From: Cyathus striatus
Taxonomy: Eukaryota; Basidiomycota; Agaricomycetes; Agaricales; Nidulariaceae
Length of the DNA: 64,000 bases
Assembly: GCA_025738555.1 (NCBI GenBank)
Contig: JAOVFP010000012.1
Coordinates: 992,001 to 1,056,000 of the forward strand
Direction of reading: 5' to 3'
Under the pieces are notes generated by a model. It made no database searches. It was given only the letters and a program-made list of their open reading frames with translations, and was not told the origin of the DNA. This document shows positions 49,870-61,801 of the stretch, one piece after another. Position 1 is the first letter of the stretch. Every line of letters starts with the position of its first letter. Made by a program: the position numbers and the translations under genes.

Positions 49870-51843
49870 TAGGGAACCACCAAAATACCAGATAGCGTGT
49901 TTTTTAGTATCGGAATCGTCGAAGAAACCAGTGATGCAAAAGTAGCCAGCTCTCAGTGCCAGCGACGCCTTTAGTGAGATCGTCGTCGTTGTTGTTTGCG
50001 CCAGTGTTCCCAACGTCTTGTAACCAAGCAAATCTAAACACAGCGAGCAGCAATATTCTTTCGCAGAAAGATATGCGTTTTAAGTGAGAATGGTCCAGTG
50101 CTTGTCAATCGAGCGCATTGCCATCTTTCCAAACAACCACAGGACGTAACTTCCTAACCACTCAACATAAGTTATGTCTTGTAACTATAGACCTCGTAGT
50201 TCAGTGAATACTAGGTTCCTCAGTATTTTTAGCTTGCCAAAACCCATCATATGACCTGTGTTGTCATGTTCGTCAGTAATGATCATATATTCTCGACTTC
50301 AGTTGTAGTAAATCTCACTTTGACCCATGATTGTAATGAAATCCATCGAGGGAGCTTCTCCATACTTCGATTATAGATGTGGTTGAGTTTGAGTCGCGTC
50401 TACTCATAGAGTGAAATCCGAAGAGCGCCCAACGTGCCCGACCTGTATCAGTGATATATCGGCCCTCGAATAGCCGGCGAAGTCTACGATTGGTTAGGTC
50501 TCTACGACCTATGGACCTAGCGCCTTGCGTTCAGAGCTTGGGCCTTTAGGGAATAATCGATCTTCTCACCCACTTTCGAAGGCCTCAGAAAGTTCATTTC
50601 CGGCGAATAGTTTGAATGCCGGTCACATAGAGCTTGGTGTGGAACTGCAAATTGGGCAGAGGGAAGTTATGACTGATGACGAGGATAGAACCGACACTCA
50701 CTTCCTTTACTTTTGGAACAGCAAGGAGCAGGTATTCGACTCAGGATACGATACGGACAAGATGGCCATGATAGCTGCCCGCACGTCTGGTTCCATGTAC
50801 GTTTCCGCTGCCGGCCTCCCGATTGCCTTCCACGTCTGCATCCTCTGGGAGGCAATGCTTCTAGAAAGTAAGAACAAATTGTTCAATAGTGTTGAGTACC
50901 CTTCGTTTACGGGGGAGATATCGACCGTTGCGTGGTCCAAGCTCCCGCGGTCATTAGTCTACGTGGTGCCTCTTGTAGCGGCAGAGTAGGCAATACTCTT
51001 CGACAGTCCAGCTCTACTCCTCCTGTAGTGATTTTTGCTAGTCAGAGGTATATGAGGATGGGATGGTTGGCAGTGACTCACCGGCTCCGCAGCGTTCCCC
51101 GGAATCGGGACAGACTGGCACAAGGTATGCAATTGTCTGAAGTAACGAGGGAGAAATATGGAAGGCACAATAGATTTCAAAAATTATCCTATAATCGTGC
51201 ACGTATGCATCGATGGACTAGCGAAAAGCGGTTATCGACGGTTTGAAAGAGAATGCAGTACGAAAAGTGGGTTGCGATCCATGGATTGGAAACAAGCACT
51301 GCCAAACACTTGACTACAGGTTACAGAACCAGCTGCGGCGAGTCTTACGTTATATTTAGAAAGAAATGGGCGTTTATCTTTACTTAAAGTATTACTTATT
51401 CGACCGGTTCTGAGCGTGTCGGCAACTTGACAATGCACCAGAGCTTCTTATTCCACGCAAATTCCGCGAAGTGCCCACTCCGATAAGCGCTCTATGGTAA
51501 TTGTTAAAACTCGTCAAAGATTATCGGTAGTGAAATGTGCTGGTTATCATTTGGCTGTCAAGTCTGAGTTAATTCAAGTACAGTCATCCACTGCCGATTG
51601 TTACAATACATTGAAAAATTACATATCACATCGTCATATGTCATTCTTATGCAAACAAAATTATTCTAAATTGTAATTAGATATGCTATTTATGTATCAC
51701 AAGTGTTTTTATGAAGAGAAGTTGAGATGTTCATTTGTTACGTGAAATTTCCTACATAGACCCTGTCCTATTTTTGACATTATGGGAAGATGTTACACGG
51801 CAGTGCCCCGGCTAGGTCACGTGTGAGATTCTCCTGATTCTGA
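49870..51843. other. Upstream flank of array gene 4, no supported gene
   Basis: Up to 51360 this is the copy of 37379-38910. The plus-strand ORF 50525-50989 (154 codons, with DDEDRTDTHFLYFWN) is broken in the other copy, so it is probably chance. Beyond 51360 the sequence is unique and AT-rich up to the transposon-like element. Confidence 0.4.
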
Positions 51844-53013
51844 TAGGACCCCTGATAATCCCTCCAAAGGTTAGATACCAAAATGGCGATTTTTGGCTAG
51901 TTATAGGGGGACAAAAAATGCCAAAATTTTCCTAAATCCTAGGGGGATGGCGTATCTAAGCTACGAAATTTGGGTATTATAGGGGGATGAAGTATCTAAC
52001 CCTTAAAAATGCGAGAAATTGTTTAAAAATTGGGGAAAAAAAACAGATTTTGCCTTTAAGTTTGAAAGTGATTCTAAAAGTGTTGCAATCGAAAAACTCG
52101 CACCAAGAGTAGGAACAGCATGTAGGGAGGTCGCATCTGTAAGCACCAAGATGCGCCTCGACACCGCCAAAAAACGTATATTGCACACGTATAACGAGGA
52201 GAGCCGACGCGAGAGAGAAATCTAAGTAAAGTGCACACAATAAATGTGTCACAAACAAGAGATAGGAAAGAAAAGGAAAAGAGATCACAAGGAGAATGCA
52301 TGAAAACTTCGTATTCATGCTCCCTCGTTGCTGAATTTCAATTTTTTATTATAAAAGTTTGGAATATCGTAGAGAGTTGTATATTAAATCTACGTTTCAA
52401 ATTTCGTAAAGATATACCAATGGGATCGGAATAGATCTTGAATATTCATTGGATTTTGAGACCATTCAGCAGTAACTCCAGAATTAAAAACCAAGTATCC
52501 ATCTGTTGGACATATAAATTAGGATGTACATGCGCAGAGACATATTACAGCATCATGCAAAGTTTCACGGTGATAGCAAACCTGACAAAGTGATATTGTA
52601 GATTTATTAAGTTATCAAACTCTCATTACATGATAGTAAAGCAACAAGTTGCAGCATTGCCATTGGTTTTTGACTAGTTTTCAGATATAATTAAAAGAAT
52701 TGGCTCATATTCTCTCCTTAAAATTAGAGCATGAGGTCATATCATTGATAATTCGTTGAATTTTGACCGGTTTCTTCAGTATATGACCCCATTAGGCAGG
52801 TGAGGTTATGCCTAAGCGCTCACCGTAGGGGGACAAGTATCTAACCTACTCGTGAGACCACGGCGTGTAGGGGGACGCTAAACTCAACCTCGTGGGAATT
52901 TTTACAGCCTTCATAGGGGGACGCCCGCCAAAGTGTATCTAACCTTTCACACAATTTTGGCCATTTATAGGGGGACCCGTATCTAAGTTTTGGAGGAATT
53001 ATCAGGGGTCCTA
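51844..53013. mobile_element. 1170-bp non-autonomous TIR element with subterminal repeats
   Basis: Both ends open with TAGGACCCCTGATAAT as inverted copies, with similarity running on for about 40 bp (CCTCCAAA-TTAGATAC). TTCTGA flanks both sides (51838-51843 and 53014-53019). The motif TAGGGGGAC/T, often followed by GTATCTAA, occurs three times in the first 150 bp and four times in the last 200 bp, always in the same direction. The inside is AT-rich with ORFs of at most about 113 codons and no transposase motif that I recognise. Superfamily not assigned. Confidence 0.88.
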
Positions 53014-53019
53014 TTCTGA

Positions 53020-53904
53020 TCCATCACTATCTCTGTCACCAATATCAACCCATTCCTCATCATTCTCTGAGGCTGCTGCATTCATGGTCTTCAATTTTGG
53101 CCTGCATTTGGCCTTGGAAAGGGGTTCAAGCTTTGGCTTAGACTCTTTACACTTTAGTCCCTTCTGTTTTGCACTCCTTTGCCTTCTTCCACTTCTGTAC
53201 AGATCCCTGTTACTGCTCTCACTGTTCATCTTCTTCAGATTTGGCATGTCCAGTCATGGTAAGTCAATAGTTGCAGGTGTAAGTATGCAGAGGAAGTGGA
53301 AAGTAAGACACAAGGCCAAAAATGCGACCTGTACACCATTTATAAAGGTCTGATCCATTGCAATGCTCTTTTCATGTGCTTTAGGCATGTCATGTTGAGG
53401 CATTTTAGTGGGATTGGCTTTATGAGATGCAAAGCTGTTTATAATTAACTTATATACACATATTGCGAGTAAAATGAGCCCATAATGTGCTTACAATGTG
53501 AACTTTGCACATCTACTTAGCCTCAACAAAATTTCACTCACCTCTGTGATCTTGAAATTTGCGAAATTGTTTTATGTACCATGCATTAACACAATAATAT
53601 TTCTCTTGAATTACTATATACATATAAAGAACACTACTCTGAGATGAAGTTGCAAGAAGAATTATGTGTGTGGTTGAGGCGGGAGGTCGATTGGATGCCC
53701 TGTTTGTAACACACTGTGATTATGTAATAACTAGGGGTGGATGACTGTAGCTAACCAACTTTTTAACTCTGATATAACCTGCAATTGGCTGACAGAATGA
53801 ATTTACAGCGAAACATTTGAACTGCGTCTTACCTGAAATCTCAAATCAATTTTAAGTCAAGAATTTACTAAGAACCACCTCTCTAGCCAAAAAATCACTA
53901 GCTA
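53020..53904. other. Intergenic; Lys-rich ORF of doubtful status
   Basis: A minus-strand ORF of 78 codons (53011-53247) is rich in Lys, Arg, Ser and acidic residues (RQRSAKQKGLKCKESKPKLE and an acidic end). It overlaps the edge of the element at 51844-53013, so it is more likely part of an older repeat than a gene. The rest is AT-rich with no supported feature. Confidence 0.3.
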
Positions 53905-55543
53905 AGATTCTCCTTTCGCTCTAAGTATTACCAGAAATTGCATACCCTGATATTAGTTCACACGAATAACCGTACGATTCCTACAAAGCCTTTTTGGTTG
54001 CTTTTTGGAAGGTCTATCACAGACTTGAGAGATTGGAGCTGGGTAAAATATGTCGAAGAAAATTGGTTTGAAGGGTTCGAGGAAGGAACGTCCTGCTTCC
54101 GATTCGTTTGAGCTCTTTAGAGGACAGGGAGGGTTGTCGTGTGGACCATTCCTAGGCTACGCGGCATCAAACAGCAAGATGTCCTATTATGAGTGAGGGA
54201 TTTATGATCCGGTAACAGCTGAAAGTGAGATAGGTGATATGGTCTACAGGCATCCACCCATTGAAACCGGTGTATTTTGACGAGAGTTATATTGTGGCCT
54301 GGTATAGAAACTCTTAAATTGATGGGTCCTTCGAGAGGTAGTTTTGTGAATCGTGTTAGCCTAAAACAATAATAGAATGGCTCAGTTCGTATTAATTGTT
54401 AATAAATAAAAGGCTCTTGCTGTGTTATTTGTATGTGTGTTATGTCTCCGCCATCTTATACTTTCGGGACCGGATAGAGATTCGACTCATCTCCCATTTT
54501 TCGAAGCGTCTCGTAATGGTTGGAATGCAAGCATTTGCATCGTATTCATCCAGTGGATAAAACTAAAAGGATGATAATGCATCGAGAGCTTTTTCGATAT
54601 CGTGCGAATGTTGGGTATGGTTTGCACGACACGGATATGATTACTATCGGAGATGCACTAGGAGTGATTTTAGGATAATTCGAGATTCTGACGGCGACGT
54701 AGAGCATGTCGCTAAAATAACGTCACGGGACGAAGTCATTGGCCGCGAAGAAGACTGACATGAGTAGAAGACGGATACTGAAACGGATTCGTTCGTACTT
54801 ATTATCTCTTTGATTGTTACCTGTGGATGGAGAAGAATGAGCTGGAGGATTGTACTGAATCCGAAGAATGCAGGTCCCTTGCGGCACCTTTTTTATATCC
54901 ATTGTCGAATAGAGGGATGTGGAGAGTTTAATCAAAAAAATACTTGTCATGCTACCTCGTGGGTCCGTGCTAGCGGCGTTGCTAGTAATAAAGCAAAAAA
55001 CGCTCACGATACCGTACGGGCAGTGCAGTGGCTACGAAATGCAGATCATCGGAGATAGCTACCTCGGATATGAGCTTAGAGGTCTCTCGATTGAACCTGG
55101 GGCGAGGTGAAGAATTATTAGAGATGTTATGGCAGTTCAGATATTCAAGTGAAGGTGCAAAAACTGCGCTACATACGAAGATCAAGGTACGGATTGAAAC
55201 CCTTGGCCGCGGCACGCGAAGGAAGATCAAAATAGTTCAATTATCAAGGATTGTGGTAGTTGTGGATGATTCGTATGTCAATGACCTTTTAATATCATTG
55301 AATCAGTAAGTAACAAAAATACATGAGACTTGGACGTGGTTGAAGTTGTCGAGGGTTGTAGAGCAAGATGACTGGATCCAAGGACCAACTGTGAAAGTCG
55401 TATGCAAAAGGCGTGGACGCCACAGCCACCGCGCCCTAACGCCAATCCCCCTAAAGTGCAATAGTTCCCACGGATTGGCCAAGCGCCCAATCTCCGTCAT
55501 TCGCACCTCCATTCCGTTTCCAACCACCACAACGGTCACCCAC
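53905..55543. repeat. Duplicated block B, right copy (RhoGAP upstream region)
   Basis: Partner of 44725-46271. The right end is the leader of the RhoGAP gene, so this is probably the parental location. It includes about 200 bp (55230-55450) missing from the left copy. Plus-strand ORFs such as 55028-55309 (LEVSRLNLGRGEELLEMLWQ) are only partly open in the other copy. I do not recognise a gene. Confidence 0.8.
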
Positions 55544-55551
55544 TCACCACC

Positions 55552-58500
55552 ATGCCTCCCCCTCCCCTCAACCTCAAGCAACGCCTCGCAGCCCTCAACA
55601 TCCCTTCCCCCTCCTCCCTCTCCTCAGGTGCCCCCTCGCCCACAATGGCCAACGGCAAGCGCATGATGCAGAACGCTTTCAATAGGTTTGGGCAGGGGGT
55701 ACAGGGGGTCCAAGCTCAAATACGGAGGGCGAATGGGAACGGCCCACCTAATACTGGGAGACCGTACGCTGAAGGAGACTCCGAGCTCGTTCAGGAGGTT
55801 ATTGGGCAGCTCATTTTTCAGGCTGGTGTGGACTATGAGTGCGTTGCTTTCTTTTATCTACCTCGGCCCGCTCAGTGGTATTGTTGCGTTAGCTGGTGAC
55901 TGATGATGCGCTTGCAGAACACGGCCGATGTATGTGCCCCCCTCCTTCATCCAACCCCCAACACGCCCTTATATGCGCCTCATATTTCAGGGTCGTACTA
56001 AGCGCGTCTGCCCTCCCAGATCCCCAACGCGTCAACTACGATTTGTTGCTCTCGTACGTCCTCCTCATCTATCGCCACTCACTCTCTAACCCTTCACAGA
56101 CGTATCCTAGGCTATCTAGATCTCTATGGTACTTTCCTTCCCTCCAAGCTCAAAGTCACCCGTGGCGCTGACAGAAAGGCTCAATGGAACAGTGGAAGCA
56201 GACTACACAGTCGTATTCTTCGCCGCTGGTGGTCGACATGCTCCGTCTTGGAATTGGGTATGGAAGGCGTATAGGAGTTTGAAGCGGAAGTACAGGAAGA
56301 ATCTGAAGCAACTCGTACGTCTCTTCTGTTTTATCACTTTTTGTCTGTTGGCATATTTTGTTGTTCGGTTTGATTCGCTGTCATTTTCACTTTTGCGGCC
56401 ATCTTGTTGCTGTGCTTTTTATATCTCCTTTCCGCACGTCACCGTCAGTTGGTCAATCGTACATGTAGTTACCTATGACTGCATGACGACCGTCTGGTAA
56501 TCATGACTTCGGATATGGCTATCATCTCCCCTCGGCGCCTGTTCCTCCTCTATCCTGCATCTCCTTCACCTCATCTCCCGCCGGCCGCTTCTTTCTTTTC
56601 TTTTCTCCCTCTTTCTCTTCTCTTCTCCTTTATTTGCGTAGCAGACGGTGCCGCTTTCTTCTTTCCCACCCGCAGGCGCTTTTTTCCCCACCTTGGCTTT
56701 GATTTCTTTGTACGGCAGGACCAAATCACGCTCCCACCTCCCCTCACTCTTTGTCAGTGGCTAGGCTAAACCACGCCCCAACCTCCATTCTTTCTTCCTT
56801 CGGCACGGTGTTGCCTTGCGATATTGCTTTGACAGCTTCTTGACCCCACTTAACCCTCCGCGAGGATTCTGTTTTCGGAAATTATATTCTTTCCTTCCCT
56901 TGCTCAACCATCCACTCTCGTTTCCTGGCGTATCCACAGTACAACCCACCTCACGTTCCTTGCTTCATTTCTGCTGTTATCGATAGAGCTATTCTTATCG
57001 TGTCCACGTTCCCTTCTTATTGTAATCGCTGCAGTTAGCTTTTTGTTTTTGTCTATTCTGCTTTTCTTGTTCTTGTTCTATTATTCCTGTTCTTATTTTG
57101 TGTTGGTCCTGGAGTTGAAGTGTGCTTACGAGTTCCTTGGTGTCGCAGTACATCGTGCATTCATCGTTCTTCTCGAAAAGTACGTCCCTTACTGCTCCCT
57201 ATCCTCCCCACATTCTAACACTCTACCTCACTAGTGCTATTCTCACTTGCAGGCGCAATCATAAGGTCCTTTTCCTCGCTCTCATCTCAGAAACAACAGC
57301 TGACGAACGTTGTGCATAGTCCGAAGTTCTTCAGGAAGATCACCTATGTGTCGACGCTTTCAGAGCTGGCAGAGCATGTTCCTATTACGCAGATTGATAT
57401 CCCACCTGCTGTGTACAAGTGAGTTTGGTCGCTCTTTGCTATACGTACTGTAGTCTGTTGCCGGGGTGCTGTTACATCTCTGATCGTTCTTTTATCCTTC
57501 CTTTCGTCGGATCTTTGATCTTATACCCGCATCGTCCTTCGACATGACAATCATCTCTTTATCGCTCGATTAACTGTTACTGATTCCTCTCGCATAGAGA
57601 AAACATGTCGCACGAACAGCAAATATCCTTACCTGTCAAGACGCGCACGTCGTTATTTGGTGTGCCGCTGGTGGAGCTTATGGGTGTGGATGGGGAGAAG
57701 GGTGGCGTGCCGAGGGTTGTGAGAGATGCTGTCATGTATTTGCGCGAGAAAGGTGAGCTCGCGTCAGGGTGTCATGGTATGGGAGGCTGATGATACGTTA
57801 GGCATGGAGGAAGAAGGCTTGTTCAGAAGGTCACCGCAGAGTGCGATGCTGCGTGCTGCGAAGGAGGCTTACGATCGCGGTATGTTGTGACCGTCTCATG
57901 GAATCCGTCAAGAGGTGCTGATCGAATCTTATCAGGCAATGTAGTCTCTCTACATACATTCAACGACCCCCATCTCGCAGCTGTGCTACTCAAAAAGTAT
58001 CTCCGTGACCTTCCTGAGCCAATTATCCCCGAAAACCTGTACACCCTGATACGCAAGTGTCCATCGCCTGCGGAAGACGATCTTGGTGCGATCGCGTATG
58101 TTCGGGATGTGATTCTTCCGGAGCTGGTGCCGTGTGTGGAGATTCTGTTAGGTGTCGTTTTGCGTATGTCCTGCTTTTTTCTTCTGTTGAGGTACGCGAA
58201 TGCTGATGATGAGTAGATCTGTTACACGATGTGAGTCTACGAGCGGGCGTGAACAGGATGGACGCGCACAATCTTGCGGTGGTTATCACTCCCAACCTCG
58301 TCAAAGGCTCAAATCCAGCACGGGATGTGATGATGTGTGCTGTTCCAGGTGGCCCCGTCCTCTTCACCCCCGCCCCGACTCAAAGTCTTTCCTCATCTAT
58401 CACGTCTTCCTCATCGGGCAGTGAAGGCAAGACGACACTCGGAGCGATAGTCAAACTCTGTATCGATAGGTACTACGAGATCTTTGATGAAATCCGGGAT

Positions 58501-59004
58501 CGGAGTGAGGCTATTCTTCCACGGGTTGTTCCTGCAGACGGGGGTGAAGGCAGGCGGGATGACGAGTCGGAGGATATAGATGACACGATGCTGGTTATGC
58601 CTCTTGGTCCTACTCATCGGAGTATGAAGAGTATTCAACACGGTGGGGGGTCAGTTCCCGTGCCTTCTTGGGCTACAAATGGGAACACGCTGAATGCGAA
58701 TAAAAACCGCGCACGGTCGTCGTCTTCCTCACCCTCTCCTGCGCATTCGTTTTCGCATAATAACGGCTCGGCGTATGCGAATAATATTGTTGCGGCCCGG
58801 GCGAGGAGTTTTGTTACTGTTGATGCTGCTGCTGCTGCTGCCGGGGGGAGGCCTGGGAGAGGAGGGAGCATTACGATTGGGAGGAGTGCTGGTGGGGGCA
58901 CGGTGAGGAAGAGTAGTGGGGCTGCGGTTGAGGCACATGGGGTTACTGCTTCTGGGTTTTTTAGTCCGCCGAAGGGGGCTCCTTCTGTTCCTAGGCGGCC
59001 ATAG
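55552..59004 (+). CDS. CRAL-TRIO / RhoGAP protein (Rho GTPase-activating protein)
   Basis: Predicted to switch off Rho-type GTPases, probably at membranes given the lipid-binding-like N-terminal part. Start MPPPPLNLKQRLAALNIPSP. Exons join as GVDYE-TRPM-VVLSASALPDPQRVNYDLLLS-RILGYLDLY-ERLNGTVEADYTVVFFAAG-GRHAPSWNWVWKAYRSLKRK, then YIVHSSFFSKMLFSLAGA, SPKFFRKITYVSTLSELAEH and QIDIPPAVYKENMS. This is the CRAL-TRIO-like half. The RhoGAP half has the arginine finger in EEGLFRRSP, then LLKKYLRDLPEP and RMDAHNLAVVITPNLVKGSN. The tail is Ser-, Ala- and Gly-rich with low complexity. One intron, about 56319-57149, is roughly 830 nt, far longer than the rest, and contains CT-rich runs. Pieces of its 5' end are scattered in the array to the left. 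Confidence 0.88.
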
Positions 59005-61801
59005 GAATATGGTTGAGGTGCCAGGAGAGAACCGCGGCGTTTGACGTTGGTGGAGGTAGGGTGGGGGAGTGTAACGCAGGTCGTTTTCTCGTAACTCTCG
59101 GATAATGCGTAATGGATTTGGTATTTATTCTGTATCACTAACTTAACGTTGTTGTCGTATCGTATACCTAGTGTTTTTCTTTCTTTCTTTTACTTTATTC
59201 TATTTTACTTACGCTCGTGAATTTTATACCACGATGTCCTAGGGATGTGCTGGGGACGAGTCTGGGCGAGTACTCAGTAAGGTGGACCGTAGAGGTTCGC
59301 AAAAGTTGTTACGTAACGTCGTTAGAACCGAAATTCAGCTTCAGTTAAGTACATATTAAAATGTTGAAGCTGAGATTACATATTGGGTACATATGTACCA
59401 TCATAATTTAGTAGAGAAAATGCGAAAATAATAGCAGGCCGTCAATTAAGTTTTAACTACTGATTGAGTTGGGTATTTAATTCGTTGTGTCTTGCATTCA
59501 GATTCATTATAGGTCGGCCGCTGTCGTGCTCAAGCCGTACTCAAGAAAAACTAGAAATAAAAACCGATAAGTGAAGGCTTATTATTACAATACTTCATCC
59601 GCACCTGCTATACTTAATACTAACCATTAATTTCTACAGATACTATAATACTTGTCTGTAGCATTTATTAGTATTGAACGGTATGATGGGTTTGCTAATG
59701 CAAATGAGACATTTATAATTCTATAAATTGGCTTGTATCCTTGTACTCGACTCTACCAGTCGCCTCAGACAGGCCTAAATCGGATTGGTGTAAATATGGT
59801 ACATCCCGATTTCCTTAACAATTAGAATATGCTGTAAAATGTAAGGTGTCAGATGTATTAGCAAATTTTAAATTGAGTAATAAATCTGTTTATTGTTCCA
59901 TGGATCTTATTGTAAGTATCTTGCAATGACTTGCATGGATCAGCCGGTTATCCTATTGTTGTGCACACTCAAAATTTACTCAAAATCGGACACTTAATAT
60001 ATTTAAATAACTATTCTACATATATCGGACTGTACCACATTTACAACGATCTGGTTCACCATTGTCTAAGGTGAGTGCCGCTCTATAATCGTACCAGCTT
60101 AGTATGTACCACTTGGGTGATTTTCAAATTTACATTTAGGCGATATTTAATAGCATTCAAGTTCATTCCCGTCCTTTAGAAGCCTACATAGCTCATTGAG
60201 TATATGTTAAAGGCGGAGGATATATGTAAACATCTGTTCAACAGACTGTGCCGCTCGAACCGACCTACGTGATCAAACTGAATCGAGATATTACAGCCGA
60301 ACAAGGCCACGCCTACAGACCTCTAAAGACTCCGTTGTCTTGCCGTTGTCATGTTTTGACATCGAACGATTACATAAAATTTAACAACTGAAGCAAAAGG
60401 AAGCGTCTAACACACGAAGTCACTCGAGTCTTGTGTCGAGCACCATCGTGTTTTCCTTGTAACGCAAAATTTGCATAATATAATGTGGTTGGAACAGAGG
60501 TGAGTAACTAGTCTCGGCTACCCGTCCGTTAGCGCTCGTTCAAATCGGGATGTAACCAATCACAACAGACGCTAGTCTTGATAAAACGTTGATAAAATGT
60601 CCGTGCAGGCTTCTCTCGCTTAAGATTTATGAGAAACGAATCGGCTCACCTCGGCTCACCCAGCGGAACAGTGTGATAGTTTCCTTTTTAAGCTCTGATC
60701 GAATATTGAATCTCGGAATCAATAAACGAGAAGTACGCGTAACGCCCAAATGTCCTCCATCCCTGATTTCTCAGGCCACCTACCTTCCTCTCATCATCCA
60801 TCCCCTCCCAAAACTCATCCAGTCATCTCCTTCCAAAACTTGTCAACCTCCAGTACAACCACACAGAAACCGTACTCGCGAGTATATAAGCACGACATTG
60901 GCCTTGCAACGAGGGTATTTGGTTCGATGCTCGATTTTCTCCCTGTTTTCTTGTGCCTAGAGCAGTTCATGTCATCCTGAAGCAGATTTATCTGGTAACG
61001 TCTCCTTTTTACAAGCATCGTATTCTGATCTCCTTACATGCTCAGTCTCCTGTAGAATGGGCTAGGATAGCTGAATGCCTGCTGATGCTACCGTATGAGG
61101 CACCACATAACATAATTCCTTGAAAGTTGCGACAAAGCAAGGTTCACGGTCCTTAGGATTTATATGGTAGAAGATGCATATTATGAGTACGAGTACTCGA
61201 TACCAACGGTACCTTTAGGGCGGCACTGGTGCACCATGTAGGGTCTTGGAACCTCCACGCCTTGGGTTACTCGTCTTCCAGTGCAGTTATCTGGACATTA
61301 TATAAGCAAACATCAACAGCCTACGGTGCGATATTAGGTAAGCATTTTACGATCTTTTTTGGAATCAGTATACTTAGCGAAGTTAAGCATAGAAGTGGAC
61401 TGCACGCTTCTCATGTCATCAATATGTCTGTCATTTTTGGTCATTAGAATGTCTGGGTTCTAGGTCGCTTATTTCGTGTACGAAACTGCTCGAAGTTCAG
61501 ACACAGCCACATCTACTTCGACTAACCAGCACAAATAAATAAGGAAAATAGCCTCTCAAAAAAATCTCATCTAAAGTATCAAGTCGTAATTAAAGTGAGC
61601 GACAGTACTTATGTTTGCTTGCTTGATACTCATGATTGCGACGTTGCAGGCTGTAGGAAAAATCGTCGACGTTACCACTTATGAGAAAAAGAATTACGGA
61701 AATTCCCCAGGATCACGTTCATTCATATGGGACGCCGGTCGCAATGTACACCTGTATGTATTCTAAGGGAGGAAGGTTGATAAGTTTCATCAAAATTGGC
61801 G
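59005..61801. other. Intergenic, no supported gene
   Basis: Mostly AT-rich. An open frame at 60750-60980 (start MSSIPDFSGHLPSS) is Pro/Ser-rich without a domain. GCGAAGTTAAGCA near 61378 resembles a 5S rRNA word but stands alone. I see no firm gene. Confidence 0.4.

Larger units (their letters stand above)
46281..51360. repeat. Segmental duplication unit 2 (partner 33781-38910)
   Basis: Near-identical direct copy of 33781-38910, about 5.08 kb. It begins within ten bases of the end of block B. It contains a RhoGAP 5' fragment, a decayed gene and array gene 4. The N-terminal exon that its left end abuts in unit 1 (array gene 1) is absent here. Confidence 0.9.

Noticed and set aside
50525..50989. 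154-codon plus-strand ORF as a gene
   Set aside because: The matching region of the other duplicate (38100-38500) is frame-broken and there is no domain.
55838..55990. Suspected frameshift between the first RhoGAP exons
   Set aside because: Reading the short exon as A-ACA-CGG-CCG-AT joins in frame (E-TRPM-VVLSASALPDP), so the gene is intact here.
61360..61395. 5S rRNA gene
   Set aside because: Only the word GCGAAGTTAAGCA matches; flanking sequence does not form the 5S structure.
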